DNA of 64,000 nucleotides from Atopsyche davidsoni. Its lineage: Eukaryota; Arthropoda; Insecta; Trichoptera; Hydrobiosidae. Numbering within the stretch: the stretch's first letter is position 1; every line of letters starts with the position of its first letter. The notes under the pieces were generated by a model. The model saw only the letters and a list, made by a program, of their open reading frames with translations. It was not told the DNA's origin and did not search any database. The stretch covers positions 11,625,501 to 11,689,500 of the forward strand of contig JAILWY010000016.1 in assembly GCA_022113835.1 (NCBI GenBank), written 5' to 3'. The translations under genes and the position numbers were made by a program. Below are positions 1 through 10,460 of this stretch, piece after piece.

Positions 1-384
1 ACTTCCCCCTATGATCCATAGATTTTTGATTGGACAATCAACTGGAGGATGCTATATTTATTGTTACGAAAAATGTGGCCAAAATAAGAGACCTTCCGCT
101 TTTCTACCAATGTCTCCATATATCCAAAACTACGCATAGTAGCTGTCTTGAGTGTCTAAGACGACATAACTTTTGGTGAATCTCCAGCGAGATTTCAGGA
201 TTATATCCCTTAAGCATAGTACTTTCCTCAAACTATTAAACGTACTGCGTGCTGTCTCAATCCTCACTTTAATTTCCAGGTTAGGATCTCAGTTATCATT
301 CAACCAGCTGCCCAAATACCTTAATCTAAATAAATTATATTTATATACATACTATATATTATAACAACAAATATAAAAATCCAA

Positions 385-432
385 ATGGCTGGGTTTGAAC
401 GATAGTTTATCTTCTAGTCATTTAGCTCATCA
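385..432 (-). repeat. tRNA-like fragment, possible old SINE head
   Basis: On the minus strand a box-A-like stretch (TGAGCTAAATGACT, about 417-430) is followed about 20 nt later by a box-B-like GTTCAAACCC (391-400). The spacing fits the 5' head of a tRNA-derived SINE. I see no acceptor stem and no body, so it is at best a remnant and could be chance. Confidence 0.22.
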
Positions 433-440
433 TAATTGTT

Positions 441-2920
441 GAAGAATTAACATTTTTACATGCAAGTTTTCAAATAATTTTACTGTCACTTTATGTGTAA
501 GAAAAATGCAAAATAACGAGAAAAATTCAAGAATTTATATATTGTAACTTGAAAGAAAATAAATACACATAAAACAACTTACACGTGTGAATTGATTACT
601 TTAAAAAAAAAAGATATTGTTTACACAATGACGATACATAGTGGATGAATACTGTTGAAAAAAAATTATTTTCATTGATAAGTTTTGTTTTAAGGCACTC
701 AGTGCTCTATTACATGTATTCATTGCGCATAATTTATTATTGAATACGACATCAAACAACACCGGATTTCATACAAGATGTAAATAAAGCAAATTTATTT
801 CACTCACGTATAACGTAATTATTCCGAGCATTTCACGAATGCCTTGCGAATAGCTTTGCTGACTTCTGTTTTGCTGATTTGAAGTTCTGATTTGCGTACA
901 TTTTTACTTTTGACAGGTGAAAGTGAAAATTCTACAAAATCTGACGGGAAAATTTTCTGACAGCGCACAGGTCATGTACTTTTCCAACAGAAAAGTGATC
1001 GCAATATTTTATTTATTTTAAAAAATGATAATTTCTGTTTTATATTAAAAAAAATAAGTTGTCTTTCGCAGGGACGCAAAGCAAGTGATTCAAATTATCA
1101 TTTTTTTATGTGTCTCAGATCATTTATCAGTACAACGCTCACTGATCCTCAAATTTGAGGACGTGTTATTTTTTGGAAGTCATGAGTTTAAGTTTAAGTG
1201 TTTAAAAAATAAATATAAAACATAAACATTTTAGTCATTGGAAGCTGATATGATAAGCTTAAAATATATACATATATATATCTATTATTTCGTCACATTA
1301 CAAAATATCCCATATAATAAACAATATTTTTTGTATTGTTAGAAGTTTACTTTCTCATCGAGCAAAAGGGTTATTTGTTTTCATATTAACCCCTTATATA
1401 AATTTGCAAAAATTACCGCTATTTTCAGTGAGTATTTAAAAACAGAGGCGATAACTTCAACAGCCCCTACGCGGACAGAATAAAAAACTCCAAATTTGAT
1501 AAAAGCCGTTATAATGTGTGTCAAGTGTAATCAGAATTATGTTAATGAACCGTAAATTATATTTTACACTACTTTTTCTGGTTCACGAAAGAACACTCGG
1601 CGACCCTTTCAGGTCGCGCTCTAATGAAAACAAAACGGATGTCCTCCTGAATTATATTTCATGTTTAACGAAATTAAGAGGCAGTTGATTAAGCAGTTAC
1701 TCTGAAAACTTCTATTTTTTTAAAGTCAAAATTATACTCGTACATTATTAAACTTTTTGTTAATTTATTTACTGAAGAGGAAGCTCTGAAAATGTAAAAT
1801 AGAAGCTGAAATGTGTACGTTTTAAAATTTCAAGTGAAGCTGTTAATAAAAAGAATTTCAACTTATTTATCGAAAAACATTTTAATTTTGCGTTTCAAAC
1901 AATAAATGAGTATAATGTTGAAAATAAAAATTAAAAAGAAATTATTTACTTTTATAAAAAGCGAGTATATTTAAGAATATAAAAATCATGATTTTTACTG
2001 TGATAAGCTGAATCTTTACTTTCTTAAGCTATTTATAATGATACTTAAAAAGTAGGTGTAGTTTAATTACCATAGCAAATTAAATAATATCTAATGAGAA
2101 GTTGTGTTAGTATTGCAAATATTTTCTTTAAGAAAAGTAACGTCAAAAAATATATCTGTATGATTTTTTACCCAAAATCAAATTTATAAACTTAAAATTA
2201 AAAATTCTAATGTATAAAAATAAGATGACCCACTTGTGTTGTGAAAAAACTTTAAAAAAGTCATTCTTGCCGTTTTAAGTGTGAATTTATAACCTAAATA
2301 TTTCAATCCCAATAGTTAATATACCGTTGTTCTTACCACTAAGGTAGCGTGGTAACTCTAGATTAAAAAAAGCCTGCGAACTAAAGCTTACTAGAGAGTT
2401 GTCCGTTTAAAGAGAAGAAAGACAGTAAAGCGATACTATATTATATTTATTTGAAAAGTTTCTAAAGGATACGTTTTAAAAGAAGGCAAAAAAATAGATA
2501 GAAAGCGAAGAAAATACAAAAAAGAAACCTTTAATAAAAGACAGCCCCGTTGCGAAGCTCTATCAAACACAGTTTCTTGAACCTATAATTTATTTAATTT
2601 CTTTTTTATTGAAGTCTTCCTGACAGAAGAAATAAAATTTTATAGCATATAATTATTTATAGATATAATGTTTTCAATAACACTATATTTAATGATAAAA
2701 AAAACGTCCCCTCCGCTGAGCCGTTATGTATTAAAAATTTATTTATATATTATGACGTAAACTTCTCAATTGCAAGACATACAAGAATCGGTTCTGAGAT
2801 GCGGGAAAATAAGCAAGTATCTAATAATCAAATTTTTTTTTTTTTATTGATGATGTAACTTTTTTTATAAATTCGCATACAGATTATGTTCTGTTGAAAA
2901 ATTAAAAAAACGCTGAATTC
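441..2920. other. AT-rich non-coding stretch, nothing recognised
   Basis: About 2.5 kb of very AT-rich sequence with many homopolymer runs. No open frame of note, no RNA gene and no repeat shared with the rest of the window was seen. On the plus strand near 905-918 there is an acceptor-like TTTTTACTTTTGACAG, but no matching exon follows. Confidence 0.5.
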
Positions 2921-2924
2921 GTAT

Positions 2925-3110
2925 TTTTGCGTAGGCGCGGTGATAGTGAAGAGGGTGCCGGCTCACCGAAGCGTCGCGGGCGAGGGTGGCGTCTCGTGAC
3001 GTCACAGCTGAAACCAATAGAGTCTTACAGCATTACGGTCTATCGAGTCAGGTGTCAAGTGTCAGGCCTGCGTGTCTCCCCGTCAGGCTATTTCAGGCGG
3101 CGTATATTCC
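2925..3110. promoter_or_regulatory. GC-rich island with CRE and CCAAT motifs
   Basis: This segment has many CpG dinucleotides against an AT-rich background. It holds a full palindromic CRE core TGACGTCA at 2997-3004 and a CCAAT motif at 3014-3018, a spacing seen in promoters and enhancers. Two overlapping open frames of 65 and 76 codons cross it but show no recognisable domain and are probably a by-product of the base composition. Whether it is a promoter, an enhancer or neither cannot be told from sequence alone. Confidence 0.35.
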
Positions 3111-3389
3111 TGAAACACGCCTAACAAGATTATCCCCTTACCTAAGAAAACGAATTTCAGCTTTCGCGCAGTCAAACTCAAAAGTTTCATTGGTGCCTCC
3201 GGAAAAACGTTTCTAGACTATTTTTAAAGTAAGACAAATTAATTAACAAAAAAAAAAAAAAAATTGTATAGTACCGAAGGTTTTTTTGTTGATGTTTTTA
3301 ATAAATTGACATCTAATATTATAAGTGACGTGTACTTATACGGTATATGCATTAATTTTTTCGTGAAATTGAAGCTTTATTATAAAAAA

Positions 3390-3905
3390 GTGGTACAATA
3401 TATTCTCTTCAAAGTATTGTCCATCGCTAGCCATTACTTTTCCCATCTTTCGGAAAAATTATGGATTCCATCAAATCAAGACAATTTTTGATACCCTGTT
3501 CAGAAGTGAAGCGTATTTCCAGAAAGGGCATTCTGCATCGATTGAAACAAGTGGTAGTCGGAACGGGCAAGGTCTGGGCTATAAGGCGGGTGAGGCAGAA
3601 CTTCCCATCCACTGTTTTCCTACGCCTCTAATTCTTCCTCTTCGAATTTTTTTGGTTGGCCTGGACGTTCTTTGTCATCCACACCGAAATCACCATTGTT
3701 CAAGCGTCGAAACCTTCAACTTCACACAGCAATCGGTGACTTTCAGCTGGTTTTTCTTCCAATTGAAACAGAAAAGTAAAGCTTCCCGCAAATTGGGTTT
3801 TGTTGGTAAAAAAGTTGACATGTTGAAGGCTCAAAAAAAAATGTTGAATACACTTCAGCAATATGACATATACTGAAAACAAAAGCGCAAAAATGATGCT
3901 TCATA
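3390..3905 (-). pseudogene. mariner transposase remnant with large internal deletion
   Basis: Read on the minus strand, the right part (about 3610-3890) encodes the N-terminal half of a mariner transposase, with recognisable blocks such as ESHRLLCEV, DDKERPGQPKKFEEEEL and a tryptophan-rich helix-turn-helix start. The left part (about 3430-3612) encodes the end of the catalytic domain with [20 protein letters not shown], which carries the third aspartate of the DD34D triad. The two are joined directly, so about half the protein, including the first two catalytic aspartates, is missing. Frameshifts and stops separate the blocks. It matches in kind the better preserved copy at 41.3-42.2 kb. Clear terminal inverted repeats were not found. 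It cannot make a working transposase. Confidence 0.8.
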
Positions 3906-4348
3906 ATGAAATGTTAAAGTATAGCCTGATGCGATTCAATTCTTGTAACGCCATCTCGTAGAAAATCCGAAAAAATTTATGCACACACCGTATACTAACT
4001 CGTAAAATAAAAATTCGTATCGTGTTTCTAATCATTTTCACAGTTGTGTACAGTTATAGTAAAATTCTGTCTAAAAAATAAATAAACCCAGTAATTTATA
4101 CGGGTTCATTAAAACAGCAGACCTGGCTGGTCGACGGCGTCTTGAGACGACCTCTCAGCCGGAGACTGCGTCCTCTGGAGGGTTCGTAATAACCTGTCGG
4201 GGCGGTGCGACGAGTACAAGTGTTAGCTATTAGGGGTGGAGCAGAACATCCCCACTAATGTAAGATTAAATATCAGACCAATAAGGCTTGTGAAAGATAA
4301 ACCATGAGTTATTTAAAAAAAATGACACCCTTTGAAATATATATATAT

Positions 4349-4888
4349 AGGATGTCCAAAAAGAGTATCGGGTGAATGTGAATAGTGACAGTTATTGCGA
4401 TATGTTGCGAAAATTTTGGGCCCAGAGTTGCAGGAGTTCCAAGGTTTCAACTCAAAAACGTGGTTACCATACATCCAATCAATCAATTGGAGCTGTTGAC
4501 GAATTATTCCCTAAAAATGTCACTTCACGTAGAGGTAACATCAACTGGCCTCCCAGAAGCCCCGATCTTAGCTCTCTTGACTATTTCGTATAGGAATACC
4601 TTAAAAGTAGGGTTTATGAGAATAATCCGATGAACCTAACGGAGTTGAAACAAAACATCAGGTCAGAAATGGCAGCAATATCGAGAGCTATGTGTCAACG
4701 TGTTATCAGCAATCTTCGTTCCAGATTAGAAGAGTGCCATCAGCGTAACGGTCATCATTTGGATAACATCATCTTTTCGAAATAATTTTCCATTTTGCAT
4801 TCTTATAATCCACAATTAAAAAAATACTTAACTACTAGTAGTTTTTGTTATACTGAACTAACAAATACCCGATACTCGCTTTGGACAT
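4349..4888 (+). mobile_element. Tc1/IS630-like short element, copy 1
   Basis: Both ends carry inverted repeats of about 22 bp reading GTCCAAA, then AGAGTATCGGGT on the left and its complement with one difference on the right. Inside, the plus strand encodes the tail of a Tc1/IS630-type transposase: HTSNQSIGAVDELFP, NWPPRSPDLSSLDYFV and, after a stop, KQNIRSEMAAISRAMCQRVI. The SPDL..LDYF block holds the last catalytic acidic residue of this family. The N-terminal and most of the catalytic domain are absent, so the element is non-autonomous. Four similar copies lie at 24.6, 44.6 and 61.5 kb, plus a stub at 24.1 kb. Confidence 0.8.
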
Positions 4889-5189
4889 AATAAAAAGGCA
4901 AAAACGTTCAAAATCAAAACGATGGTTATCTTGTAGGTGTTTTTTTTTGTGTATTTTTATTTTTAGTTTGAAATTGAGTATAACAAATAGACCCAGTCTA
5001 TCATTGGTTGTATCATGAGATTTAAAAATAAATATGTTTCTTAATATATCTTACATACGTAGTATAAAATATTTTTAATATATTCAACAAACAAAAAAAC
5101 TAATGCCATAGTGATAATAATTTTCTGATGAAAAAGAAAACGCTATGCTCGAATCAAAAGAAAATAATTTTATGCCTTCAAATAAAAAG

Positions 5190-5560
5190 CTCGCTTATCG
5201 GTCGGTAATAACATCTCCCACAAAAAGTCCACAAATTGATGTTTTTATCGGCGGCCCATAAAATGTCCATTCATTTTTCATCATCTGACTTTATGTCCTT
5301 CAGGGCGCATTCGGCAAATGTAAAAACTGACTTCTCGTCTTCAACAAACACTCGGAAAGATTACCGGAACAGCAAAAAATTGAAGCCCACCCGATAAAAT
5401 AGTTCTCGGAATAATCCGGGGATGCCCCCGACTTTCTTCCAAAGGCCATGTGTCATACTCAGGGGGGCAGGAAAAACTTATCCTGAAAATTCTCACCTGA
5501 AAAAATCCGAGCTGAGCGGAGCCGTTAGCTTCCAGAACAATGTTGGAGAAGAAAGTTTAT
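5190..5560. other. GC-richer island, function unknown
   Basis: A stretch of mixed composition with patches such as TTTATCGGCGGC and runs of CCCC and GGGG, standing out from AT-rich neighbours. No frame is convincingly coding. It contains the minus-strand acceptor-donor junction listed separately at 5491-5508. It may be a regulatory or conserved non-coding element of the surrounding intron. Confidence 0.3.
5491..5508 (-). other. candidate recursive splice site (ratchet point) 2
   Basis: On the minus strand the sequence reads CGGATTTTTTCAG followed at once by GTGAGA. A pyrimidine tract with CAG joined directly to a good 5' splice site is the structure of zero-length exons used in recursive splicing of long insect introns. 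The junction falls between 5497 and 5496. It lies on the same strand as the exon candidate at 59152-59215 and the stronger ratchet site near 21.83 kb. The T run is short, so chance remains possible. Confidence 0.3.
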
Positions 5561-5728
5561 CCGCATTTCACTCGACTTAATATCTCTCATTCTCTTTTCT
5601 CTATCAATCAGCACTTGTGCAAAAGTCGGCGGAGAAAACTAACAAGACATTTTTTTTATGAGTGAATAGGCAGTGCAATTTAAAAAAAAATGTACTGTGT
5701 TCATCTTTTATGTTTTAATTTTTTTTTT

Positions 5729-6250
5729 TTTAGTAAAACTCTTGAGTGATATTCCACGTGATATTTTTTATTTGTTAACGGTTTCGCCAACCTTTCACGT
5801 TGACATTATCAAACAGAGTGAGATTTTATATAATAATAAGCAATTAGGTAAACAATTGTTAGAGGGAGATGTTGTTGGAAAGAGAGAGAGTGATTGTCAG
5901 GTGGTAAGGGCTAGGCTAAGGTGATTTTATTGTACCTGACAAGTGGAGGATTCTTTATAATTGGAAATTTTTGTGAACAAATGTTTTTATATTTATAGGG
6001 TAATTATCTAAAGTAGTGGCTTTGAGGTGTAGCAGCAGTTATTCTGTGTTGGGGTTTGTTCTGTAGTGTGTTTATCTGTAAATATTTTTTTAAAGATGTC
6101 AGTCCCTCTGTGTGAGTGTGAGTGAGTTGGCGAAACCGGTCACAAATAAAAACGAACATGTGGAAAATCACTCAAGTATTTTACTCAAAAATATTAAAAT
6201 GGAATTTCACCAAGTACTCTCTGTCAAAAATATTGAATTTCTTATGTTTT
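5729..6250. repeat. repeat family B, inverted arms around a 300-bp centre
   Basis: The left arm (about 5729-5820, minus sense) and right arm (about 6126-6250, plus sense) are inverted copies of the same repeat, recognised by GGCGAAACC, AAAATCACTCAAGTATTTTA and AATATTAAAATGGAATT. The left arm holds a degenerate hammerhead-like core on the minus strand (TTGATAA, stem II pair GTCAAC/GTTGGC, then GAAACC) at about 5777-5814, with the cleavage-site end changed. The right arm has only the 3' half of that motif. The centre is not shared with other copies in the window. Confidence 0.6.
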
Positions 6251-8531
6251 AATCAGTATTTTAGTTCTTCTATATATTTCTGTTTTTTATTAGTGGAATG
6301 AATCAAAATCAATACATTTTTCCATCTCGTGTGCATTTAAAAGAAACAGATAATAAATATTGTTCCTGACATTAAAAAAAATATCCATTGCGCTCCGTCG
6401 CGTGTTAAAAAAACACATCGTTTTTGTGAAATACAAAACTGGCAAGGCTTCAATGGGTTTCATACTCCGGCCTGTGTTTAGGTGTTTTGTTTGGTGTTTC
6501 GGAAACTCGCAGGATTAATATACGATTTGAATTGAAAAATTTCAGCAGAGAAACATTTGTACCGCGCCTTTAATATCCTCTCCAAAATATAAACTTTCCG
6601 TTCTCGGTTTAATTTGCATATTTATTTTGTAAAATTTATACAGTTTTTTTTTGTGTAATACATAAAATACTGAATACGTTTCGATTCAATCATTTTTCAA
6701 TCCAGAACACACACATATATTGTAAGGCTTAAACAGAATTGATTAAGTTTTCTATGAATATTGAATTGTTTCGGTTGAACTATTTTGATAATATTGAGGC
6801 GAAGGTTGACGATTACACCGTTTATATTATATTTTAAATGTATGTGGATAAAAACTTAGATTTTCAAATATCTACCTTGTAATGACTTAAATAATATTTC
6901 TGGATATACTTTGCTATAAACTGCGTGTCACTTCTGTATTAAAATAATAACTGTGTAATACAGGTTTATTAGTAAAAAATGTATGCGGGGATTATTTTAT
7001 GATTTGGGTGGACCTTCTTTGAGGTTTCTTGGTTTTCTTGAAATATCACTTCTTGGGCCTTGGGAAGCTCTGTATAAGCTGCACAGTCCATTTAATAGAA
7101 CTGTTAATGCCACACTGTAAATAATTGCTAAAAAATATACATAATAAAACATATAAAAACTTAGTTGATGAACTGATGGTCACATAAGACGCAATCGAGA
7201 CAATAATATTGAAAATATATATCTTCATGCATTTCAATATTTGCTGTAATTTGGTGCCAAATTAAAATCCGGGTTATTTTTATTTTACTTTTAAAACTAC
7301 CTATTCATATATTTAAACAAAATATTTTTTCTTACATCTTTTCCAGTCAAAATTATAAATCACTTGGGGCTTAGGCTTCTTTGGCTCCATTTTAATTTAT
7401 AATTATTTATTTACTATACACGGCATAATTTTTCAAGACAAATTTTGACGTTAATAAAATATTCAAATTACTTCCAAACTTTCAATATTTATAAAATATA
7501 TTTTTATATGGGCTATTGAACTATTTGACAAAATTTACTACAATATATTTTTACATAATCTATATAATTTTAAAAATACTTCAAATTTGATTATGTGTTA
7601 AATTTTAGTTACGATGATTCTCAAAGATTTATTTAATATCAAAACTTCACTGATGTGATTATTTGAAGGTTTTCGGTATATTTCACGAAAATCAAACAAA
7701 AAACCATAGCAGATGGATGAAATCAGTTCTCCAATTGTTTGCGTTGGCTTTCAGGGGGTAGTATTTGGTGCTGCTACCCTAAAGGAAGCCTCCTGCGAGC
7801 ATCGCCTCATCAATGCAAGAAGCAGAATTATTCAAGGCTTATTGTGCGTCAACAAGGCTCGTCCGAGGAGAAGGCTTCGATCTTAGATAGAATCAATAAA
7901 GGGGATTTGCTTATTAAGATGCGACTTTGGCGGAGTATTGCCTCACGGAATATTAGAAAATTAAATTATACCAAAGCCCGGGCTTAATATATAATGCTAT
8001 TACGTAGAAAATAATATCAGTTTTTTTTCAGTAAAAATAAAAAGCATGCTTTCATTAGCGTTTATTACTAGCTTTTAATATGACGCTGCATTAATATATT
8101 TACTTTAATGAAACCTTTCGAGGGATCGCGCGATTTGCCTTTTAAAATAAAATCGTTGGAGAAAAATCCTTCATTAACGCAGGTTTATTGTTATTTTATT
8201 GTATCCAACAGGGCAAACATTGAAAACACAGTCGAAACTGCTTTTTGCCGAGTTTTTTGGTCACAGACTCTACGTTTGCAGATGTTCTGATCATGAAAAA
8301 ATGTTCACAATTAAATATTTCATATAAAAATATTTTGCACATTCTTTTGATTTTGTGACAAGTTTTGATTGTGTGCTTTTTTAAGATAACATAAGCAATT
8401 TCTGTAATAACTGTCTATAAACCTATCACAAGTCGACAAATCCGATGATGGTTTTATAATAATTTAACATAAACTGAAATTACACATACGTGAAATTCTC
8501 GGTACAGTTACGAAATACCCATAATATGTAT
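6251..8531. other. AT-rich non-coding stretch
   Basis: No recognised gene, RNA or transposon. A short patch at 7730-7900 is less AT-rich and gives an 82-codon plus-strand frame without recognisable domains. I found no copies of it elsewhere in the window. Confidence 0.4.
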
Positions 8532-8555
8532 CCTAACCTAACCTAACCTAACCCA
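8532..8555 (-). repeat. short interstitial CCTAA (TTAGG) repeat
   Basis: Four near-tandem CCTAA units followed by a CCCAACCCC variant. TTAGG is the telomere unit of most insects. Short interstitial runs like this one are common and do not indicate a chromosome end. Confidence 0.7.
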
Positions 8556-8599
8556 ACCCCATAAATATGTAATGTGTTAAATTATACATTAATTTTCTT

Positions 8600-8843
8600 T
8601 TATTTCAATTTTATGACGTCCAAAGCGACATTATTTCCAGGAAATCTAAGCGTCGGTCTTGAAAATGTCGACGAGCGAGAGCTGCTCGGAGCAGTCGTCT
8701 CCACGTCAGGCAATTTGCTCCAAGATCTGAAGGACCCGCCGGCAATCTCCTCGTTTCCCCCGGTTCCAGGAAAACAGAAGCCTCGTCTTCCTGCTGAAGC
8801 ATCTGCAGCATTCAGCACTCATATTAAATTCCGAAAGCAATAA
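8600..8843. other. GC-balanced segment, open on both strands, uncertain coding
   Basis: About 240 bp of roughly balanced base content is open in one plus-strand frame (89 codons, to 8843) and in two minus-strand frames (72 and 66 codons). An acceptor-like TTATTTCCAG precedes the segment on the plus strand, but no matching donor follows. None of the translations carries a domain I recognise. It could be an exon, an island like the others here, or an old insertion. I cannot choose a strand. Confidence 0.2.
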
Positions 8844-9699
8844 TTGTTTACATTTATTTCGCTCCCGGCTTCAAGTTTTAGCGTTTGATGAAAAACATAA
8901 TAAAACGAATTTTAATATTTATATATATTTCGCTGAGAATATTCCATACCGAGAAAGAAAGTCTAGTCTCTTTCAGGTGATAAAAACATTCTCTCGATAC
9001 CACCGAGAGATGATGCGGTGAATAAGCCTGAAAGATAAGGCATGTCAGCTATGATGAATTAGGGATGAAATCCCTACCCCGAGTGTTTACTGCTCACACA
9101 TACAGACATACTTTTCGCAAGTTGATGGTTATCATGAAGCCTTAATGTGAAAAAGTGACGGCTTGTTATGATTATCTCGCTTCGGTGTGTTATTTCTATT
9201 ATAAGTTTTATTATGAAGATAGATATCTTATTGAAGACAGGTACTACAAATCTATAAATAAACACGCAAAGAACCTTCGAGTAAACTTGTGTTTTACTTT
9301 TTAAAAATTTAGTATATTTACTTCTTAGTTTTGGAGTTTTAATATAAAATTTATTATATTTTAATGTTCAGAGAATTGGTTTATGATTCACAGTACACAC
9401 AAGAACGATACAATAAAAGTTTTTAAAACACAATTTGGATTTACTATTGCAACTTGGTATTTTGTATTCTTGTGATAATAATTATTAAAACGATTAAACT
9501 AAACATTATATAAGGTGAGCAGGTAGGATCAGCCAAAATGAATTCAATGAGTGCTTTACTTCACTTCATGTCTTTTATGAATATTTTTATAGATATATTA
9601 AAGCTATAAACTTGTAAATCAGTAATAGATAATGTCTTTCAAATAGCGGCAAGATTTCTCGAAGTGACAACAGACCTGTCATGTAAATTCATAATAATT
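8844..9699. other. non-coding stretch, nothing recognised
   Basis: AT-rich sequence with no supported gene. Near 8955-8985 an acceptor-like CTAGTCTCTTTCAG is followed by GTGATA on the plus strand, too weak to call. Confidence 0.4.
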
Positions 9700-10110
9700 T
9701 CATCTATAGCATCTCAGCCAAGACGCGGCACGACAATCCCGCGAGTCTGCAATAAATTTTAAAAGAATTATGATCCATTCACTGTCAAAACCGTCCGCGA
9801 AACTTAATTCCGGCCAGGGGGACCTTTGCAAAGAGACTTCAGGGACGTCAGGAGATGGGGAAGATAATGCAAAGTAAAAAAGAGGAAGAAGGCGCTCCCG
9901 CACAATTTGAGATTGGAGAATTCTATTTGATTTTCCATCCGCTTAGCGACGAGGGCACCCTCTCCACCACCCCACCACCACCACCCCACCACCCACCACC
10001 CTTCCACCCTGTCACCCTCCACCCTTGCCCCTCAGGGCGGGACAAGATGGCGGCCAATAGGAAATTGGCACTTGCCAGGAGGCCGGAGAGTTGGCCACGT
10101 GAACTCTCAA
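9700..10110. promoter_or_regulatory. GC-rich island with YY1/PHO-like and CCAAT motifs
   Basis: The motif AAGATGGCGGC at 10044-10054 overlaps a CCAAT at 10054-10058. The first matches the YY1/PHO binding consensus found at animal promoters and, in flies, at Polycomb response elements. The region also holds a CCACC-rich low-complexity run at about 9958-10022. An 86-codon plus-strand frame crosses it but its proline and histidine run only reflects the CCACC repeats. Promoter activity is inference. Confidence 0.35.
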
Positions 10111-10339
10111 ATTAGTTCTTCAATTTTTCCCTTTGAATTCCGGAATAAAGAATCTCTCCACCTTTTCTTTTTGCAGGAGAACGACTGCGCTGCTTTGTAA
10201 TGGTTTATCGTTTTAATTTTCTCTACACTTCAGCCGTTATTTATATTTAAATAGATTTATTGTTTAAGAAAGTTTAACTATTGACTAACAAGTCACTACA
10301 GCTTGTATTAAAATATGTAAACAAAATTTTATACATAAC

Positions 10340-10460
10340 TAAACTGTTATGCATCTGATGATGACCTAGTCTATTTGGTCGAAACTAGTCATGCCAAAAA
10401 ATATTATAAACTCAAAGTGAAGAAAGATTACAAAGTTACTTTTATCATTATAAATTTTAA
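10340..10460 (+). repeat. repeat family A, single copy
   Basis: This copy shares with the foldback element at 22.0-22.2 kb the run from ATGCATC through GGTCGAAACTAGTCATGC, then ATTATAAACTCAAAGTGAAG and GATTACAAAG, ending near CATTATAAA. Only one arm is present here. The conserved left part forms the hammerhead-like fold listed at 10351-10394. Confidence 0.7.
10351..10394 (+). ncRNA. hammerhead-ribozyme-like motif, family A, consensus core
   Basis: Reading 5' to 3': stem I strand GCAT (10351-10354), core CTGATGA (10355-10361), one extra T, stem II strand GACC (10363-10366), a 10-nt loop, GGTC (10377-10380), core GAAA (10381-10384), CTAGTC ending in the cleavage-site C (10390), and ATGC (10391-10394), which pairs with GCAT. 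All invariant core positions are present. Stem III would be the palindrome ACTAGT, too short to close within one molecule but able to pair between two copies, as in the dimeric type I hammerheads of Penelope-like elements. Activity has not been shown, and the single extra base before stem II could weaken it. Confidence 0.55.

Noticed and set aside
3652..3882. 74- and 60-codon frames at 3.7-3.9 kb as host genes
   Set aside because: They are shadows or pieces of the deleted mariner transposase.
8600..8843. 89-codon plus-strand frame as a definite gene
   Set aside because: Frames are open on both strands, no homology is recognised and splice sites are incomplete. Listed only as an uncertain segment.
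10150..10200. Plus-strand acceptor CCTTTTCTTTTTGCAG followed by GAGAACGACTGCGC
   Set aside because: The acceptor is strong, but no donor or long open frame follows and TAA or TAG stops appear within 25 codons in the frames checked.
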